DNA from: Rhodoferax sp.
GTDB taxonomy: Bacteria; Pseudomonadota; Gammaproteobacteria; Burkholderiales; Burkholderiaceae_C
Assembly (NCBI GenBank): GCA_020048255.1
Contig: JAIFMR010000229.1
Coordinates: 1-6,309 of the forward strand
DNA: 6,309 nt
Direction of reading: 5' to 3'
The translations under genes were made by a program, and so were the position numbers. The notes under the pieces are model-generated. The model ran no database searches. It was not told where the DNA came from and worked only from the letters and a program-made list of their open reading frames with translations. Shown here piece after piece: positions 5,574 to 6,309 of this stretch (position 1 is the first letter of the stretch; every line of letters begins with the position of its first letter).

Positions 5574-6309
5574 ATGCCCGCTATCTCGTTCCAATCGGTC
5601 TCCAAAGCCTATCCGTCTCCCCGTAGCCCACAGGGCGACAGCTTTCTGGCGCTCAATGACGTCAGCCTGGACATCGAAGAAGGTGAATTCTTTGGCTTGT
5701 TAGGCCCCAACGGTGCCGGCAAAACCACCCTGATCACTATTTTGGCGGGTTTGGCGCGCGCCACCTCGGGCCGCGTCACCGTGCTGGGTAGCGATGTGCA
5801 AACCGACTATGCCCAGGCCCGGCGCAAGTTGGGAGTGGTGCCGCAAGAGCTGGTGTTTGACCCATTTTTCAATGTGCGAGAAGCGCTGCGCTTCCAGTCG
5901 GGCTATTTCGGCGTCCGAAAAAACGAGGTCTGGATTGACGAGCTGCTGGAAAACCTGGGGCTGACCGACAAAGCCCATGCCAACATGCGCGCCCTGTCAG
6001 GGGGCATGAAACGCCGGGTGTTGGTGGCCTTGGCTCTGGTGCACAAGCCCCCGGTCATCGTGTTGGATGAACCCACTGCCGGGGTTGATGTGGAGTTGCG
6101 TCAAACCTTGTGGGCGTTTATTGCCAAACTCAACAAACAAGGCAGCACGGTGCTGTTGACAACCCATTACCTGGAAGAAGCCGAGGCCTTGTGTGGCCGC
6201 ATCGCCATGCTCAAGGCGGGTCGGGTCGTAGCGCTGGACAGCACCAGCGCCTTGCTCAAGGCCGCCTCCAGCAATGTCTTGCGCTTCAAAATTGACAGCG
6301 ACTTGCCGC
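5574..6309 (+). CDS. ABC-2 type transporter ATP-binding protein (YadG/CcmA-like), partial
   Basis: The reading frame opens at ATG 5574 and is still open at the window end, giving 245 residues plus one base. Motifs are complete: Walker A GPNGAGKT at 44-51, Q-loop Q91 in VVPQELVF, signature LSGGM at 141-145 followed by KRR, Walker B VIVLDEP at 161-167 with E166, D-loop AGVD at 169-172 and H-loop H198 in TTHYLEEAE. The GPNGAGKTT and LSGGMKRR pattern plus TTHYLEEAE is typical of ABC-2 exporters such as YadG, CcmA and DrrA, and is clearly different from the neighbouring MlaF. The substrate cannot be told from the ATPase. Full-length relatives are about 300 residues, so roughly 50-70 residues are probably missing, and a membrane permease (YadH-like) is expected next. 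It starts 23 bp after mlaB without a Shine-Dalgarno, so it may share the mla transcript or use the TAAAAT element upstream. Confidence 0.92.
   Translation, partial: MPAISFQSVSKAYPSPRSPQGDSFLALNDVSLDIEEGEFFGLLGPNGAGKTTLITILAGLARATSGRVTVLGSDVQTDYAQARRKLGVVPQELVFDPFFNVREALRFQSGYFGVRKNEVWIDELLENLGLTDKAHANMRALSGGMKRRVLVALALVHKPPVIVLDEPTAGVDVELRQTLWAFIAKLNKQGSTVLLTTHYLEEAEALCGRIAMLKAGRVVALDSTSALLKAASSNVLRFKIDSDLP

Noticed and set aside
6110..6295. A 61-codon + strand frame near the right edge.
   Set aside because: It lies in another frame inside the ABC-2 ATPase gene, whose Walker B, D-loop and H-loop are encoded in the overlapping frame.

Overview
The window looks like a chromosomal segment of a betaproteobacterium, probably order Burkholderiales and close to Comamonadaceae (Rhodoferax- or Polaromonas-like). 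This placement rests on gene content and order and on the style of the proteins; no database search was possible. All recognisable genes are on the + strand. I see no mobile elements, tRNA or rRNA genes, CRISPR arrays or sizeable repeats. It reads as an ordinary housekeeping region, not an accessory island.

Left part (1-1603): the last 27 codons of a gene that is probably gltB (glutamate synthase large subunit), then a complete gltD (glutamate synthase small subunit). Together they would form the NADPH-dependent GOGAT enzyme of ammonium assimilation. A 92-bp gap (1604-1695) follows. It holds a short GGCAG/CTGCC hairpin, a TATGAT hexamer, and a GC hairpin with a pyrimidine/T-rich tail that runs directly into the next start codon.

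Central part (1696-5550): a compact six-gene operon in the order mlaF-mlaE-mlaD-mlaA-mlaC-mlaB, encoding the whole Mla (maintenance of outer-membrane lipid asymmetry) phospholipid transport pathway. MlaF (ATPase), MlaE (permease), MlaD (membrane-anchored MCE protein) and MlaB (STAS protein) form the inner-membrane complex. MlaC is the periplasmic lipid carrier. MlaA is the outer-membrane lipoprotein. In E. coli mlaA lies elsewhere on the chromosome; here it sits between mlaD and mlaC, so one transcript could supply parts for all three compartments. Gaps between genes are -4, 47, 5, 19 and 5 bp.

Right part (5574-6309): the first 245 codons of a second ABC ATPase, of the ABC-2 exporter type (YadG/CcmA-like), which runs off the window edge. 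It starts 23 bp after mlaB, has no Shine-Dalgarno sequence and has a TAAAAT hexamer 9 nt before its ATG, so it may have its own nearly leaderless promoter. A cognate membrane permease would be expected just downstream.

I found no clearly undescribed system. The points most worth a second look are the unusual start region of mlaF, the probable leaderless start of the downstream ATPase, and the linkage of the Mla operon to that ABC-2 transporter.
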